The notes under the pieces were generated by a model that was given only the letters and a program-made list of their open reading frames with translations, was not told the origin of the DNA and made no database searches. From Geobacter sp. UBA4074 (GTDB taxonomy: Bacteria > Desulfobacterota > Desulfuromonadia > Geobacterales > Pseudopelobacteraceae): a stretch of DNA of 8,267 nt. The stretch is from positions 1 through 8,267 of the forward strand of contig DFYU01000056.1 in assembly GCA_002383415.1 (NCBI GenBank). The letters run 5' to 3'. Shown piece after piece: positions 6,458 through 8,267 of the stretch (within the stretch, counting starts at the first letter, position 1; every line of letters begins with the position of its first letter). The translations under genes and the position numbers were made by a program.

Positions 6458-7045
6458 CTATTTTTTTCCCGCAGGTTTCGTTTCTTCTGCAGCTTCAACT
6501 GGCTTGGCACGCTCCAATTGAGAGATCAACTCGAAACGCTTCAGCTTGGTTCCGCCAAGATCCTTCTGCTCCGAGACCACCAGATCAACCCGCTCGTAAT
6601 CAGACGATGCCTCAAGGGCCCTAATGAACTGAGCAATCAACTCTTCGTTCATGGCCAGGCCGGATATTTTTACATTGTCTCCGGTCTCCTTGTAGGATTC
6701 GAGCCAAAGCTGGTCGGGGGTGGCATCGCTCAGCGTAGCCAGCCGCTGGGCAGGACCAGATTTTTTCTTGCGAAGATCAGCCAGCACATCCAACTTTTTC
6801 TTGACCTCGTCTTTAAGCTTCTTGAGTTCGTCGAGCTTGCCTATTTTAGACTTCAGCTCAGCGATCTTGGCATTGGCTGCAGTTATGTCATCCTTTGTGC
6901 CGGAAATCTGCCCCAGCTTCACAAAAAACATAACCAGCACTATCGCCAAGACCAGCGCGAAACTGGCGCCTGCCAAAACCAGCTGCTGCATGGCTGTTTC
7001 TTTTTTCTTGGCAGCGCGAACCGGGAGTAAGTTTATCCTGATCAT
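6458..7045 (-). CDS. pilN: PilN, type IV pilus inner-membrane alignment protein
   Basis: Bitopic inner-membrane protein of 195 residues that connects cytoplasmic PilM to periplasmic PilO/PilP. The N-terminal INLLP motif (residues 4-8) is the conserved cytoplasmic peptide that docks in a groove on PilM. A transmembrane helix spans about 21-43, followed by a Lys/Leu-rich coiled coil (about 50-95) and a ferredoxin-like domain (about 100-178). A charged Ala/Glu/Lys tail ends PAGKK. The start ATG overlaps the pilM TGA by 4 nt (ATGA), with purine-rich GGAGGGTCGGGG upstream, so PilM and PilN synthesis is probably coupled, in keeping with their direct binding. Confidence 0.95.
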   Translation of the reverse strand: MIRINLLPVRAAKKKETAMQQLVLAGASFALVLAIVLVMFFVKLGQISGTKDDITAANAKIAELKSKIGKLDELKKLKDEVKKKLDVLADLRKKKSGPAQRLATLSDATPDQLWLESYKETGDNVKISGLAMNEELIAQFIRALEASSDYERVDLVVSEQKDLGGTKLKRFELISQLERAKPVEAAEETKPAGKK

Positions 7046-8103
7046 TTATCCCCGACCCTCCGTATGGCCAGCCCCACACACACCGCCATCAGTGGGGCAA
7101 TCTCCTGTAGGTACTCCGGATCGATATCCTTCTCGTTATATTTTATTGCAGAGAACGGATTGAGCAATTCAACCTCCATCCCAAGACGTTCCTGCACTGT
7201 TTCACGCAGACCATTAATTTTTGAACCGCCGCCCGACAGACAGGCAGCAACGATACGATCTTCATTTGCAGCAGTAGAATTGTAAAAATCTATGGAGCGG
7301 CGGATCTCCTGCGCTACGGTATCATTCACCCGCGACATGACATCTCGTAGCGGTTGCTTCATAAGCTCAGCCGACAGCATCTTCATCGACTCGGCCTCTT
7401 CGGCACTGACACCCAATTGTTTTTGAATCTCCTCGGTATACAGGTTGCCACCCGTTTGAACATCCCGGGTAAACAGCGAGGTATCATCTTTTACGATATT
7501 GATGTTGATCACACTGGCGCCCACATTGACCAGTGCCAGAACCCGACCCGAAAAATCAGTATTGTTGATCTCCCAGGCGTTCTGCAGGGCAAAACCATCA
7601 ACATCCATCACCGCAAGATTAAGCCCAGCATCGGCAAACACCGCCGAATAGTCCTGAATGATATCCTTCTTGCTTGCCACCAGCAGCACCTGCATCTTGC
7701 CGGGGTCGATGGCATCGGGGCCCTGCACCTGAAAATCAAGATGCACATCCTTGATATCGAACGGGATGTACTGCTCCGCCTCCCAGGCGATCTGGTCTTC
7801 CAGCTCTTCGCTGGTCATGGTCGGCACCAGAATCTTGCGGATGATCACCGCATTGCCCGATATGGAGCAGACCGCATCCTTGGTCTTGATCCCCATGCTG
7901 GCCACAAGATTCTTGACCGCATCCACCACCGCGCCGGAATCCATCAGACTGTTGTCAACTATGGCTTCAGGAGGCAGCGGCGCAATACCTACATTCAGCA
8001 GATGATAGCCGTCCTTGTTCTGCCAGAGCTGCACCAGCTTCACCGAACTGGAGCCGATGTCAATCCCCACGAGGTCCTTATTTTTCTTAAACAATCCAAA
8101 CAT
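7042..8103 (-). CDS. pilM: PilM, cytoplasmic actin-like type IV pilus protein
   Basis: Actin/FtsA-fold nucleotide-binding protein of 353 residues, a usual length for the family. It forms the cytoplasmic ring of the pilus machine and binds the PilN N terminus. Phosphate-1 motif: GIDIGSSSVKL (13-23). The central phosphate-2 region is ALVNVGASVININI (190-203), and the adenosine-binding motif is CLSGGGSKINGL (288-299). The conserved AWEAEQYIPFDIKDV segment (106-120) is characteristic of PilM rather than FtsA or MreB. There is no signal peptide or transmembrane helix. The ATG at 8103 has an AGG 8 nt upstream, a modest ribosome site. It begins 12 nt after the stop of the upstream regulator gene and overlaps pilN by 4 nt. 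Confidence 0.96.
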   Translation of the reverse strand: MFGLFKKNKDLVGIDIGSSSVKLVQLWQNKDGYHLLNVGIAPLPPEAIVDNSLMDSGAVVDAVKNLVASMGIKTKDAVCSISGNAVIIRKILVPTMTSEELEDQIAWEAEQYIPFDIKDVHLDFQVQGPDAIDPGKMQVLLVASKKDIIQDYSAVFADAGLNLAVMDVDGFALQNAWEINNTDFSGRVLALVNVGASVININIVKDDTSLFTRDVQTGGNLYTEEIQKQLGVSAEEAESMKMLSAELMKQPLRDVMSRVNDTVAQEIRRSIDFYNSTAANEDRIVAACLSGGGSKINGLRETVQERLGMEVELLNPFSAIKYNEKDIDPEYLQEIAPLMAVCVGLAIRRVGDK

Positions 8104-8115
8104 GGCTCGTACCTG

Positions 8116-8267
8116 TCACCCCTGTTCTTGAAAGACCTTGTGCCGGTCTTCCAGCGTGTAGCCGAGAGCCAGAATGATCTTGCGCATCGTCTCCAGACGG
8201 CACACCTCACCCCGCTCGACCCTGTCAATGGTAACGACCGACACCCCTGCCTTGCGGGCAAGCTCGG
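8116..8267 (-). CDS. XRE-family helix-turn-helix regulator, C-terminal part only
   Basis: The last 49 residues of a protein whose start lies beyond the window end. The visible part reads as a Cro/CI-type helix-turn-helix: ELARKAGVSVVTIDRVERG contains the helix 2, turn and recognition helix with the typical V-S..TI..-.ERG pattern. It is followed by LETMRKIILALG, the usual helix 4/5 pattern, and a short tail ending in VFQEQG before TGA. Because the HTH lies so close to the C terminus, the protein may be little more than the DNA-binding domain, though an N-terminal extension cannot be excluded. It is 12 nt upstream of pilM on the same strand, so it is probably cotranscribed and could regulate the pil operon. 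The target and the family role are not visible here. Confidence 0.85.
   Translation of the reverse strand, partial: ELARKAGVSVVTIDRVERGEVCRLETMRKIILALGYTLEDRHKVFQEQG

Noticed and set aside
1..8267. Previously undescribed multi-gene system
   Set aside because: Every gene is assigned to type IV pilus assembly, biotin synthesis or a common regulator family; there are no unexplained genes, arrays or mobile elements. Novelty is limited to the variant features listed.

Overview
The window carries nine genes, all on the minus strand, in two functional blocks. Protein families, the pil gene order and the anaerobe-like form of BioB suggest a strictly anaerobic Desulfuromonadota bacterium (Geobacter/Trichlorobacter/Pelobacter-like). 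That placement is inferred from recognised protein character, not from any marker gene.

Read in the direction of transcription (high to low coordinates), the first block is the type IV pilus alignment and secretin operon. A partial XRE-type helix-turn-helix regulator (8267-8116) leads into pilM (8103), pilN (7045), pilO (6433), pilP (5853) and pilQ (5283-2695). Genes overlap or are separated by 24 nt or less. PilM (cytoplasmic actin-like), PilN/PilO (inner-membrane bitopic proteins), PilP (lipoprotein) and PilQ (outer-membrane secretin) form the trans-envelope conduit of the pilus machine. A clear rho-independent terminator (stem 2638-2671) closes the operon.

Five nucleotides beyond the terminator stem-and-tail lies a perfect 10-bp inverted repeat with a 14-nt spacer (2593-2626) that matches the BirA biotin operator. 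It precedes the second block, bioB (2570-1572), bioD (1575-790) and bioA (785 to beyond position 1). These encode the last three steps of biotin synthesis in reverse pathway order: BioA makes 7,8-diaminopelargonate, BioD closes the ureido ring to dethiobiotin, and BioB inserts sulfur. bioB and bioD overlap by 4 nt, and bioD and bioA are 4 nt apart.

The most notable observation is in BioB. The aerobe-type [2Fe-2S] ligand equivalent to E. coli Cys128 is missing, while two extra cysteines (Cys58 and Cys277) sit on barrel strands 1 and 8. This gives a four-cysteine set that fits an auxiliary four-iron cluster of the kind described for biotin synthases of obligate anaerobes. Smaller points are a cysteine/serine-rich tail on BioD, and a BioA that looks more like the lysine-using Bacillus enzyme than the SAM-using E. 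coli one. I see no mobile element, CRISPR array, RNA gene or unknown multi-gene system. The longest stretch without a gene is 124 nt (2571-2694), which holds the terminator and operator.
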